From NCBI GenBank assembly GCA_964573885.1, contig CAZNLL010000138.1:1-9826 (forward strand): DNA of 9,826 nucleotides, written 5' to 3'. The notes beneath the pieces were generated by a model that was given only the letters and a program-made list of their open reading frames with translations, made no database searches and was not told where the DNA came from. The DNA is from CAZNLL01 sp964573885. Lineage in GTDB: Bacteria; Desulfobacterota; DSM-4660; Desulfatiglandales; Desulfatiglandaceae. Made by a program: the position numbers and the translations under genes. Positions within the stretch are counted from its first letter, which is position 1; every line of letters begins with the position of its first letter. Below are positions 1 to 5,836 of the stretch, one piece after another.

Positions 1-213
1 GATTTGACGCTTATTGATAAATAATACCTTGCCCTGGGAATCCCGGTGCTCCACATCAAAGAGCACAATGAAGGGGTTTTCCTGTTTTGTGAACAGGTCT
101 GAGAGCCTTTCGTGAAGGCCGATGTTTACTTTTCCGAACAGCGTTGAGCCATCCGTGGTCTTTATGGTGACCCGTCGGACCTCCTCCTTGTATCGACTCT
201 TCTTCTCTTCCAT
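1..213 (-). CDS. Small conserved protein of unknown function, C-terminus cut off by the window edge
   Basis: An open frame of 71 codons runs from an ATG at 213 down to position 1 with no stop, so the 3' end lies outside the window. The visible protein is hydrophilic and highly charged at the N-terminus (MEEKKSRYKEEVRR). It then has a beta-rich pattern, with VTIKTTDGSTLFGKVNIG at about residues 15-32, followed by HERLSDLF and NPFIVLFDVE. This resembles small deltaproteobacterial proteins that I recall being annotated as DUF6812; I could not check this. No signal peptide or membrane segment is visible. GGGAG lies about 10 bases before the ATG and could be the ribosome binding site. A terminator-like hairpin sits in its leader at 253-290. 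Function is unknown; the coding call rests on the coherent protein pattern and the open frame. Confidence 0.7.
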   Translation of the reverse strand, partial: MEEKKSRYKEEVRRVTIKTTDGSTLFGKVNIGLHERLSDLFTKQENPFIVLFDVEHRDSQGKVLFINKRQI

Positions 214-252
214 AGTCCTAAGGCTCCCGACCCGGGGTCTCTTTGGATTTTC

Positions 253-290
253 AAAAAAACCCCACCTCCCGGTTGTGAGAAATGGGGGGT
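253..290 (-). terminator. Terminator-like hairpin with T7 tract in the leader of the partial gene
   Basis: Read on the minus strand, CCCCA (287-283) pairs with TGGGG (264-260). An inner TCTC/GAGG helix is separated by a two-base bulge, and seven Ts follow (259-253). It has the form of an intrinsic terminator. It lies about 40 bases upstream of the ATG at 213, so it either ends a transcript arriving from higher coordinates or acts as an attenuator for the small gene. Confidence 0.5.
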
Positions 291-555
291 AGAATGTTTT
301 TCCAAACGGCCCTTGTCCGGGGCAAGCAGAAAAGGGAAGCTCCTTCAACGACTGATCTACCAGGGTGAGGGATGACCACCGTCATCCCGAATGAACCCCG
401 AACAATAAGCGGTTTCGCCTCTTTATAGTAAGAAAAAACCCGGGAAAAAGCAAAAGGAAAAGGGGGCCACTGGTGCAAGACATTTCAAGAAGTGAACTCT
501 CTTTGTCTACTCTATCTATGACCCAGCTGATCGCGGTTGGGGGATGTGGGAAAGC
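291..555. other. Intergenic region without a convincing gene
   Basis: I see no supported gene here. The longest frame (minus, 478 to 251) encodes a proline- and phenylalanine-rich 75-residue product resembling no family I know, and it reads straight through the terminator-like hairpin, so I treat it as chance. A minus-strand TATAAA (427-422) could be a -10 element for the small gene, but I find no matching -35 element. The region contains the palindrome at 369-388, listed separately. Confidence 0.5.
369..388. repeat. Perfect inverted repeat, 8-base arms with a 4-base loop
   Basis: GGGATGAC (369-376) and GTCATCCC (381-388) are exact reverse complements around CACC. No T tract follows on either strand, so it is not an intrinsic terminator. 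It could be a protein-binding palindrome, an RNA hairpin in the leader of the partial gene, or one copy of a dispersed intergenic repeat. Only one copy is present in this window. Confidence 0.6.
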
Positions 556-596
556 AAAAAAAAGAAAGCGGCCAACCTGTTGAAGGGATTGACCGC
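556..596 (-). terminator. Intrinsic terminator downstream of tRNA-Arg
   Basis: On the minus strand GCGGTCAA (596-589) pairs with TTGGCCGC (575-568), an eight-pair stem with one G-U wobble and a 13-base loop. It is followed by TTTC and then eight Ts (563-556). It faces the right way and lies about 85 bases past the tRNA-Arg 3' end, so it probably ends that transcript. Confidence 0.7.
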
Positions 597-630
597 CTCC
601 CCGGAGTGCCCCAAAGGGTCACACATTGCC

Positions 631-680
631 AAAAATCAAGAATGCGTCCGTATATTGCCTCCCCTAAGTCCTTGATTTTT
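631..680. repeat. 10-base perfect inverted repeat directly after tRNA-Arg
   Basis: AAAAATCAAG (631-640) and CTTGATTTTT (671-680) are exact reverse complements separated by 30 bases. The repeat starts one base beyond the encoded CCA of tRNA-Arg. On the minus strand it folds into an AT-rich hairpin whose 3' arm ends in five Ts, so it may help termination or 3' trimming of the tRNA precursor. The role is inferred. Confidence 0.5.
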
Positions 681-681
681 A

Positions 682-758
682 TGGTGCCCCCGGCATGACT
701 CGAACATGCGGCACCCAGATTAGGAATCTGGTGCTCTATCCACCTGAGCTACGGGGGC
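682..758 (-). tRNA. tRNA-Arg (anticodon CCT)
   Basis: The minus strand folds into a complete 77-base cloverleaf including an encoded CCA. The acceptor stem GCCCCCG/CGGGGGC is perfect. The D arm reads AGCTCAGGTGGATAGAGC. The anticodon stem CCAGA/TCTGG closes the loop TTCCTAA, giving anticodon CCT, which reads the arginine codon AGG. The T arm has the usual TTCGAGT loop. AGG is a common arginine codon in the protein genes of this window, so this tRNA should be heavily used. A good promoter lies immediately upstream (769-796) and a terminator downstream (556-596), so the gene looks like a single-gene transcription unit. Confidence 0.96.
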
Positions 759-768
759 AGAAAAAATT

Positions 769-796
769 ATTTTATAAAAATTTATTCCTATGTCAA
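769..796 (-). promoter_or_regulatory. Sigma-70-type promoter for tRNA-Arg
   Basis: On the minus strand a perfect TTGACA (796-791) is followed after 16 bases by TAAAAT (774-769), a five-of-six match to the -10 consensus. The predicted start would fall within a few bases of the tRNA 5' end at 758. Confidence 0.7.
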
Positions 797-829
797 TCCA
801 TTTGACCTTTTGTTAGGGGCAAAAAGGTA

Positions 830-859
830 TTGATTTATGAATCAAAATGTTTATATAAA
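830..859 (+). promoter_or_regulatory. Possible promoter with overlapping palindrome upstream of tRNA-Ala
   Basis: TTGATT (830-835) and TATAAA (854-859) are 18 bases apart and point towards tRNA-Ala, leaving a leader of about 65 bases. The -35 element is one half of the palindrome TTGATTTATGAATCAA (830-845), which could be an operator. A nearer but weaker alternative is TTGGGG (882-887) with TAAAAT (906-911). I cannot decide between them. Confidence 0.4.
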
Positions 860-930
860 TAATTATGTGGTCCGATTTTTTTTGGGGGAGCCCCTCTTGG
901 TCTCCTAAAATCGTCATTACCGGCTCAAGT

Positions 931-1006
931 GGGGATGTAGCTCAGGTGGGAGAGCGGTACGTTCGCAACGTACAGGTCAGGGGTTCGAATCCCCTCATCT
1001 CCACCA
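931..1006 (+). tRNA. tRNA-Ala (anticodon CGC)
   Basis: This is a complete 76-base cloverleaf with encoded CCA. The acceptor GGGGATG pairs with CATCTCC and contains the G3-U70 wobble pair, the main identity element of alanine tRNAs. The anticodon stem GTACG/CGTAC closes the loop TTCGCAA, giving CGC, which reads GCG. The T arm AGGGG/CCCCT encloses TTCGAAT. Six Ts follow the CCA immediately, but no separate hairpin precedes them, so readthrough towards hisB is possible. It is divergent from tRNA-Arg across a 172-base gap. Confidence 0.96.
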
Positions 1007-1104
1007 TTTTTTGTTGAGGAAATATTTATAGATCGTTGCCTGCCTTATTCCGTATCTTGAAGCAACACTTCTTGAGTTATTCAGAGGGGGCCGGGTAGAA
1101 TCAA

Positions 1105-1695
1105 ATGGGACGGGAAGCACGTATCGACAGGAAGACAAAAGAGACGGAGATCCATGTTCTCCTCAACCTGGACGGGACCGGTTTGAGCAAGGTGGATACA
1201 GGTATCCCTTTTATGGACCACATGTTGGATCTCATGGCGGCCCATGGACTCATGGACCTGGAATTGAGCGCCCGGGGAGATACAGAGGTAGACGACCATC
1301 ACACGGTGGAAGATCTGGGGATATGCCTGGGTATGGCCCTTAAGGACGCCATGGGGGAGAAAAAGGGGATACGTAGGTACGGTGAAGCCACTGTTCCCAT
1401 GGATGAGGCCTTGGCCCGGGTGGTGATGGACATCTCAAATCGCCCGGTCCTTTGCTACAGGGTGGACCTGAAACAAAGCAGGAGCGGGAATTTCGATGTG
1501 GGCCTGATCCGGGAATTCTTTCGCGCCCTGGTTACCAGGGGAGGCATTACCTTACACGTGGACCTTTTTTCAGGTGAGGAGCCTCACCATGTGTTAGAGG
1601 CCATTTTCAAGGCCTTCGCCAGGGCCCTCGATCAGGCCACCACTGTTGAAGACCGTTTGAGTGGCAGGGTTCCTTCCACAAAAGGCCTTTTATAG
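1105..1695 (+). CDS. hisB: Imidazoleglycerol-phosphate dehydratase
   Basis: This enzyme dehydrates imidazole glycerol phosphate to imidazole acetol phosphate in histidine biosynthesis, in the cytoplasm. The 196-residue length fits the stand-alone dehydratase; the phosphatase domain of the enterobacterial fusion is absent. Metal-binding motifs are visible: MDHML around residue 39, HHTVEDLG at 65-72, and the second-half HHVLEAIFKAFARAL from 161. The conserved C-terminal end VPSTKGLL is present, so the protein is complete. The ATG at 1105 is the first possible start, since an in-frame TAG lies at 1096-1098. Its ribosome binding site is weak: GAGGGGG is about 15 bases away. No clear promoter was found between tRNA-Ala and this gene. 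The lipoprotein gene begins 19 bases after its stop, suggesting co-transcription. Confidence 0.97.
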   Translation: MGREARIDRKTKETEIHVLLNLDGTGLSKVDTGIPFMDHMLDLMAAHGLMDLELSARGDTEVDDHHTVEDLGICLGMALKDAMGEKKGIRRYGEATVPMDEALARVVMDISNRPVLCYRVDLKQSRSGNFDVGLIREFFRALVTRGGITLHVDLFSGEEPHHVLEAIFKAFARALDQATTVEDRLSGRVPSTKGLL

Positions 1696-1714
1696 GATAA
1701 AGGGGAGCTCTCAT

Positions 1715-2461
1715 ATGGGTTTAAGGGTAGTGTTCAGGGTCAGACACCTCTTCTGGCTTTTTCTGGGCTGTTCTTTGGCGCTGACAGGAGGCTGCTATGT
1801 GCAAAGAAAGTCCGTTGATCCAGAGGAAAAGCCGCCCCCGCCTCAAATTCGTAAGGTGGTGGTTTACGGGTTTAAATCGGCCCTGTCCGAAGGCCAGGAC
1901 CCGGATGTGGTCCGAGATCCTCTCTCCGGCGCCATCTTTAGGGCGGAGCCGGTGCCCGATGAGATTTCCGAGCAAATGACCGAGATCCTTTTTGAGAGGC
2001 TCATAGAGCAAGAGAGAGGATACGACTTGATCTCCCCGGGTCAGGCCCTGGGTTCTTTTTCAAGCATTGTCACTTCCAACAAGACGGTTGGAATGAGACC
2101 CGTAGCCGTACTCCAGGAAGTAGGCAACACCTTCAAGGCGGACGCGGTGCTGGCCGGATATATCTATCGCTGGAGGGAAAGGGAGGGGTCGGATTTTGCC
2201 GTGAATCGGCCCGCATCGGTGGCCTTTGACCTTCACATGGTAAGACCCAGGGATGGGGCCATTATTTGGAGGTCAAAATTTGACAAAACCCAGCAGTCTC
2301 TACTGGAAAATATCCTTGAAGCCTCCACTTTTTTCCAACATGGGGGCCGATGGTTGACCGCGGAGCGACTGGCCATGATCGGGCTTGATAAGGTGCTGCA
2401 GGAAATGCCGGGGCCGGTTGGGGAAAAGGAGCCGGAGATTGATCGTCATTCCAGCCATTGA
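1715..2461 (+). CDS. Lipoprotein of unknown function between hisB and hisA
   Basis: The product is 248 residues. It starts with a basic stretch (MGLRVVFRVRH), a hydrophobic segment, and the lipobox LTGGC at residues 23-27, so Cys27 is probably lipidated. Tyr28 after the cysteine does not signal inner-membrane retention, so an outer-membrane location is possible. A proline-rich linker (about 39-43) leads into an alpha/beta domain with RKVVVYGF near 46-53 and KADAVLAGYIYRWRERE near 141-156. Later motifs are RPASVAFDLHMVR and GAIIWRSKFDKTQQSL. The fold looks like periplasmic LpoB/CsgG/TolB-N-type domains and recalls uncharacterised deltaproteobacterial lipoproteins; this is inference. I chose ATG 1715 because GGGGAG lies 8 bases upstream and the signal peptide begins there; the longer frame from 1661 overlaps hisB. 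Its end overlaps the proposed hisA start by 23 bases. Confidence 0.85.
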   Translation: MGLRVVFRVRHLFWLFLGCSLALTGGCYVQRKSVDPEEKPPPPQIRKVVVYGFKSALSEGQDPDVVRDPLSGAIFRAEPVPDEISEQMTEILFERLIEQERGYDLISPGQALGSFSSIVTSNKTVGMRPVAVLQEVGNTFKADAVLAGYIYRWREREGSDFAVNRPASVAFDLHMVRPRDGAIIWRSKFDKTQQSLLENILEASTFFQHGGRWLTAERLAMIGLDKVLQEMPGPVGEKEPEIDRHSSH

Positions 2462-3173
2462 TATCAAGGGGGGCCGTTGTGTCAGGCTGAAACAGGGACG
2501 CATGTCGGAGGAGACCATATTCTCCGATTCTCCCGAAGACATGGCCCTGAGGTGGTACGAGGAGGGGGCTGAAAGACTCCATGTGGTAGATCTGGACGGG
2601 GCTGTTGGCGGCCGGCCCGTCAACGCAGATGTTATCAGAAGAATTGTCGGTGCCGTGCCCGTTCCTGTCCAGCTTGGCGGGGGTATCAGGGACGCCGTAA
2701 CCCTCAGGGCCTATTTTGAGATGGGTCTCCAGTTTTTGATCCTGGGTACGGTCGCGCTGAAGGCGCCGAATTTTGTCAGAGAGGCATGCTCCCAATTCCC
2801 GGGCCGAATTATTGTGGGTGTTGATGCAAACAAGGACGGCGTGGCCGTAGAAGGCTGGACAGAGGGCACAAAACTGAGCCCCGGGGACCTGGCCAAGAGT
2901 TTTGAGAAAAGTGGTGTGTCGGCCATTATCTATACGGATATTCAAAGAGACGGCATGAGGACAGGGCCGAACCTGGAGGCCACGAGGGATGTGGCAAGAT
3001 CGACCGAAATCCCCGTTATTGCATCGGGGGGAATTTCCGGGATTGAGGATGTCAGGGAAATCCTGACTCTCGAGAGAGAGGGCGTCATGGGCATGATTAC
3101 GGGCCGTGCCCTCTACGAAGGCGGCTTGGATCTGGATGAGGCCATAAAACTGGTCAAAGGACAGGACAAGTGA
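2439..3173 (+). CDS. hisA: Phosphoribosylformimino-5-aminoimidazole carboxamide ribotide isomerase
   Basis: HisA isomerises ProFAR to PRFAR in histidine biosynthesis, using a TIM barrel. From the proposed TTG start the protein is 244 residues, the usual length, and begins MIVIPAIDIKGG as in the family. The catalytic aspartates are Asp8 (AID) and Asp129 (VGVDAN). Phosphate-binding loops LGGGI (79-83) and ASGGIS (195-200) mark the two half-barrels, and the conserved YTDIQRDGM lies at 165-173. The TTG at 2439 is favoured because AAGGAG sits 7 bases before it. An ATG at 2385 would add 18 basic residues not expected in HisA. The start lies inside the lipoprotein gene in another frame, implying translational coupling. 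The related hisF and hisH genes are not in this window. Confidence 0.96.
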   Translation: MIVIPAIDIKGGRCVRLKQGRMSEETIFSDSPEDMALRWYEEGAERLHVVDLDGAVGGRPVNADVIRRIVGAVPVPVQLGGGIRDAVTLRAYFEMGLQFLILGTVALKAPNFVREACSQFPGRIIVGVDANKDGVAVEGWTEGTKLSPGDLAKSFEKSGVSAIIYTDIQRDGMRTGPNLEATRDVARSTEIPVIASGGISGIEDVREILTLEREGVMGMITGRALYEGGLDLDEAIKLVKGQDK

Positions 3174-3184
3174 GCAATATAGTC

Positions 3185-3212
3185 TTGACAAAAGCATAAT
3201 TTTTAATATAAT
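3185..3212 (+). promoter_or_regulatory. Perfect-consensus sigma-70 promoter for the yqeY-like gene
   Basis: TTGACA (3185-3190) and TATAAT (3207-3212) match the consensus exactly with a 16-base spacer. The promoter begins 12 bases after the hisA stop. The predicted start near 3219 gives a leader of about 55 bases, which contains a small hairpin (3236-3253). Confidence 0.85.
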
Positions 3213-3235
3213 AGAAGTTTGGCTTTAAATTTAGT

Positions 3236-3253
3236 GCATCTTGAGAGAGATGC
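3236..3253 (+). repeat. Small hairpin in the leader of the yqeY-like gene
   Basis: GCATCT (3236-3241) and AGATGC (3248-3253) pair perfectly around TGAGAG, with one more T-G pair possible outside. No T tract follows. It lies between the promoter and the start codon and could affect translation or RNA stability. The function is unknown. Confidence 0.4.
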
Positions 3254-3274
3254 GGACCTAAGACACCCGGAGCT

Positions 3275-3718
3275 ATGTCACTGAATGAGAGAATAATCGA
3301 GGATCTTAAGTCGGCCATGAAGGCAAAGGACGACCTTCGGGTCTCCTGCCTCAGAATGCTCAAAACAGCCGTGAAAAACAAGCAGGTTGAAAAAGGTGAC
3401 ACCTTAAATGATGAGGAAATCCAGTCAGTTATTTCTTCTTTACTGAGAAAAGGCAAAGAGTCCATCGATGAGTTCAAGAAGGCGGGACGTGAGGATTTGG
3501 TCAAGAAGGAAGAAGCGGAAGTGGAGATCCTCTATGACTATTTGCCCGAACAGTTGAGCAGCGAAAAAATCGAGGAGACCTTGCGAGAGATCATCTCTGA
3601 GTTGTCCGCAACAGGTCCCAAGGACTTGGGAAAAGTCATGAAGGTCGCTATGGCGAGAATGGCTGGACAGGCCCAAGGCAAAGAGGTAAACGAGATAGCC
3701 AGAAAATTATTGAGTTAA
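3275..3718 (+). CDS. GatB/YqeY domain-containing protein
   Basis: This 147-residue cytoplasmic protein matches the YqeY family across its length. It has the N-terminal helical part (MSLNERIIEDLKSAMKAKDD), the RMLKTAVKNKQVEKG segment, and the C-terminal domain related to the tail of GatB (YDYLPEQLS, then GKVMKVAMARMAGQAQGK and NEIARKLLS). The tail of GatB binds tRNA in the amidotransferase complex, but the role of free YqeY is poorly defined. The start at 3275 fits the family; an in-frame TGA upstream excludes a longer form. GGAG lies only 2 bases before the ATG, unusually close. The gene has its own perfect promoter. Families of this type often sit beside rpsU, dnaG and rpoD, as partly seen here. 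Confidence 0.93.
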   Translation: MSLNERIIEDLKSAMKAKDDLRVSCLRMLKTAVKNKQVEKGDTLNDEEIQSVISSLLRKGKESIDEFKKAGREDLVKKEEAEVEILYDYLPEQLSSEKIEETLREIISELSATGPKDLGKVMKVAMARMAGQAQGKEVNEIARKLLS

Positions 3719-3730
3719 GGACCCCTACTT

Positions 3731-3785
3731 GTTCTCCAAGAACCCTATGATGGAACCCCCTTGCCAGGTTCTGGGGCGCTTTTTG
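3731..3785 (+). promoter_or_regulatory. Alternative hairpins after the yqeY-like gene
   Basis: AGAAC at 3739-3743 can pair either with GTTCT upstream (3731-3735, 3-base loop) or, as AGAACC, with GGTTCT downstream (3767-3772). GAACC (3753-3757) can also pair with GGTTC. The two main pairings exclude each other. GGGGCGCTTTTT follows (3773-3784), so one form might be a weak terminator. This could be an attenuator or simply the end of the yqeY-like transcript. Confidence 0.3.
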
Positions 3786-3885
3786 CCACAGGAAAGTGGT
3801 CCTCTGCACGCAGCCTGTTTTCCGAGTCGCCCTCTTATCCATCCAACAAACCAGCGCATGACTCAAGATCTCTTTCTACCGAACC

Positions 3886-3905
3886 GGGGTTCAACCCCTT
3901 TTTTT
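3886..3905 (+). terminator. Short-stem intrinsic terminator upstream of dnaG
   Basis: GGGGT (3886-3890) and ACCCC (3894-3898) form a five-pair stem around TCA, followed directly by seven Ts (3899-3905). It lies about 170 bases beyond the yqeY-like stop and about 90 before the dnaG start, so it would separate the two transcripts or partly attenuate dnaG. I found no clear promoter between it and dnaG. Confidence 0.5.
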
Positions 3906-3932
3906 GACTTTTGAAAGACCTCCAGGCCCCCG

Positions 3933-3954
3933 GGTCCCTGCTTATATGGGGACC
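3933..3954 (+). repeat. Hairpin close to the dnaG start
   Basis: GGTCCC (3933-3938) and GGGACC (3949-3954) pair perfectly around a 10-base loop. The structure ends 8 bases before the upstream candidate ATG at 3963 and about 40 before the preferred start at 3996. It could influence start choice or translation; this is inference. Confidence 0.35.
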
Positions 3955-3995
3955 AAATCAGAATGGTCAAGGGAGTAAGACACGGTACAAGGCCT

Positions 3996-5753
3996 ATGGC
4001 GTCTTATCATTCCGCCAAGGATGAGATAAAGCGGGCATCCGATATTGTGGAACTCATTGGTCAATTTGTCCAACTCCGCAAATCCGGACGCAATTTCCTG
4101 GGCCTTTGCCCCTTTCACGCCGAAAAGGCGCCTTCATTCACGGTGAGTCCTGAAAGACAGACCTTCCATTGCTTCGGGTGTAAGAAGGGCGGGGATATTT
4201 TTTCTTTCTGGATGGAGTATCACAACACCACCTTTCCTGAAGCCGTGAAGGATTTGGCGGAGAGATACAATGTAACTGTTCAGGACCACTTTGCCGCGTC
4301 TGGCGATCAGAACAAGGCCGCCCGCAGAAAGGCCCTGCTCAAAATAAACGAGAGGGCCGCCGCTTTTTTCGAATGGGCGCTGAACCACCCCACGAAGGGA
4401 TCCCCGGCAAAGCGCTACCTGAAAAAGCGGTCTCTAACAGGCAGGATCGTTTCGGAATGCCGCCTGGGATACGCGCCGAATGAGTGGGAGGGACTTGCAG
4501 GGGTCCTGAGGCGGGATAAGGTGGAACTGGATGTGGCGGTTCAGGCCGGTTTGATCATCCCCAAAAAGAGCGGCGGATATTATGACCGGTTCAGGGGTCG
4601 CATCATGTTCCCGATTTTTGATCTCAGACAGCAGGTGGTGGGTTTTGGCGGCCGGGTGCTGGATGATTCACTGCCCAAGTATATCAATACACCTGAGACG
4701 CTATTATTCCAAAAAGGAGAATTCCTTTATGGGCTGAATGCCACTTACAAGGCAATCCGGGAGCAAGGAACCGCGGTTATCGTTGAGGGGTATATGGATT
4801 GGCTGGCATTGAAAGTGCATGGTCTGGACAATGCCGTGGCCACACTGGGTACGGCATTGACTCCCACGCATATTCGGCGGCTCAAAGGGTATGCACAAGA
4901 GGCGGTGATCCTCTTTGACTCTGATGAGGCGGGTAAAAGCGCGGCTGTGAGGAGCCTGCCCCTTTTTCTCAATGAAGGCCTGCCGGCGAGGGCGGTGGTC
5001 TTACCCGAGGGTTATGACCCGGACAGTTTTGTGAACGCAAACGGGGTGGAGAGTCTCACAGCACTCTTGGAGGAGGCCGTCCCCCTCTTTGATTTTCTTA
5101 TCGACCAGAAGGTGCCGCAAACCGGGCTGGACGTAGAGGGCAAAGTCCAGGCGTTAAAAGAGGTGTTTCCTGTTTTGTCAGCCCTGGAAAATGACACCCA
5201 ACGTTCCTTATATGCCCAACGGTTGTCGGAAAGGGTCGGGGTTAAGGAAGAGGTGTTATGGGCGGAGTTGAAATCTTTTAGAAATACCTCTCCCGGCAGA
5301 GCTTCTGAGGACACCTTAAGGGGCCGCCTTGCCTCCAGCTCTTCAGAAACTGGGATCCGTGACAGCCAGGTGCTTGACTTGCTCGTCCATCATCCCCGGA
5401 CGCTTTCCAGATTGATGGCGTGCGACTGCCAATTGCTGCTTTCGGATACCTCTGTGGTAGAAATTGTTGAATGTGTCTTTGATCACTTCCGGGTGGATGG
5501 TGAGTTTTTCCCGGAGAGAATACTGGACAAGCTTGAGGGTGAGGGATCTCGCACCCGGCTGAGAGAGGCCTTACACAGGGCTTCAATCTTCAGCGAAAAC
5601 GAGGTTGAGCAGGCGTTGCTTGACATTGAGACGAGGGTTCAGGAAAGAAAAATAGCCGAATCTCTAAGGCGCGTGAGAAAACAGGGGGAGATAGACCCCA
5701 TGTCCCTGAATCAGCTCTTAAAGCTAAAGGCCAAAAGGCCGCAAGGGCCTTAG
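3996..5753 (+). CDS. dnaG: DNA primase
   Basis: DnaG makes the RNA primers for replication and works with the replicative helicase at the fork. From ATG 3996 the protein is 585 residues. The N-terminal CHC2 zinc finger has Cys38, His41, Cys59 and Cys62 (CPFH...HCFGC). The core contains the conserved YDRFRGRIMFPI (197-208). The TOPRIM centre shows VEGYMDWLAL with Glu264, and LFDSDEAG with Asp308 and Asp310. The C-terminal part, after about 450, is variable and would be the helicase-binding region. I prefer 3996 because MASYHSAKDEIKRASDIV matches typical DnaG N-termini. The frame is open from ATG 3963, which would add 11 residues (MVKGVRHGTRP); ribosome binding signals are weak for both starts. 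rpoD follows after 83 bases, and the pair form the core of the macromolecular-synthesis cluster. Confidence 0.96.
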   Translation: MASYHSAKDEIKRASDIVELIGQFVQLRKSGRNFLGLCPFHAEKAPSFTVSPERQTFHCFGCKKGGDIFSFWMEYHNTTFPEAVKDLAERYNVTVQDHFAASGDQNKAARRKALLKINERAAAFFEWALNHPTKGSPAKRYLKKRSLTGRIVSECRLGYAPNEWEGLAGVLRRDKVELDVAVQAGLIIPKKSGGYYDRFRGRIMFPIFDLRQQVVGFGGRVLDDSLPKYINTPETLLFQKGEFLYGLNATYKAIREQGTAVIVEGYMDWLALKVHGLDNAVATLGTALTPTHIRRLKGYAQEAVILFDSDEAGKSAAVRSLPLFLNEGLPARAVVLPEGYDPDSFVNANGVESLTALLEEAVPLFDFLIDQKVPQTGLDVEGKVQALKEVFPVLSALENDTQRSLYAQRLSERVGVKEEVLWAELKSFRNTSPGRASEDTLRGRLASSSSETGIRDSQVLDLLVHHPRTLSRLMACDCQLLLSDTSVVEIVECVFDHFRVDGEFFPERILDKLEGEGSRTRLREALHRASIFSENEVEQALLDIETRVQERKIAESLRRVRKQGEIDPMSLNQLLKLKAKRPQGP

Positions 5754-5836
5754 CATATCCATGCAAGTTCCTTGGCGGATGGCAGGCGGTTCATCCTGGG
5801 GGAACAATAAAAAGGGTTTCAGGAGGGAGATTGAGA

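Noticed and set aside
251..478. A 75-codon minus-strand frame between the partial gene and the tRNA-Arg terminator
   Set aside because: The product has no recognisable motif, there is no clear ribosome binding site, and it runs through a terminator-like hairpin.
631..758. tRNA-Arg as an integration site for a mobile element
   Set aside because: No second copy of the tRNA 3' end, integrase or foreign gene is visible nearby; the repeat is inverted, not direct.
2262..3197. A 311-codon open frame on the minus strand
   Set aside because: It lies antisense to the end of the lipoprotein gene and all of hisA, which are clearly coding. Its product shows no recognisable family pattern, so it is a shadow frame.
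3729..3914. A 61-codon plus-strand frame between the yqeY-like gene and dnaG, as a candidate for the missing rpsU
   Set aside because: The product is not basic and resembles neither ribosomal protein S21 nor any other family I know; the stretch holds hairpins instead.
5728..5752. Hairpin AAGGCC/GGCCTT at the end of dnaG as a terminator
   Set aside because: No T tract follows and it lies inside the coding region; dnaG and rpoD are more likely co-transcribed.
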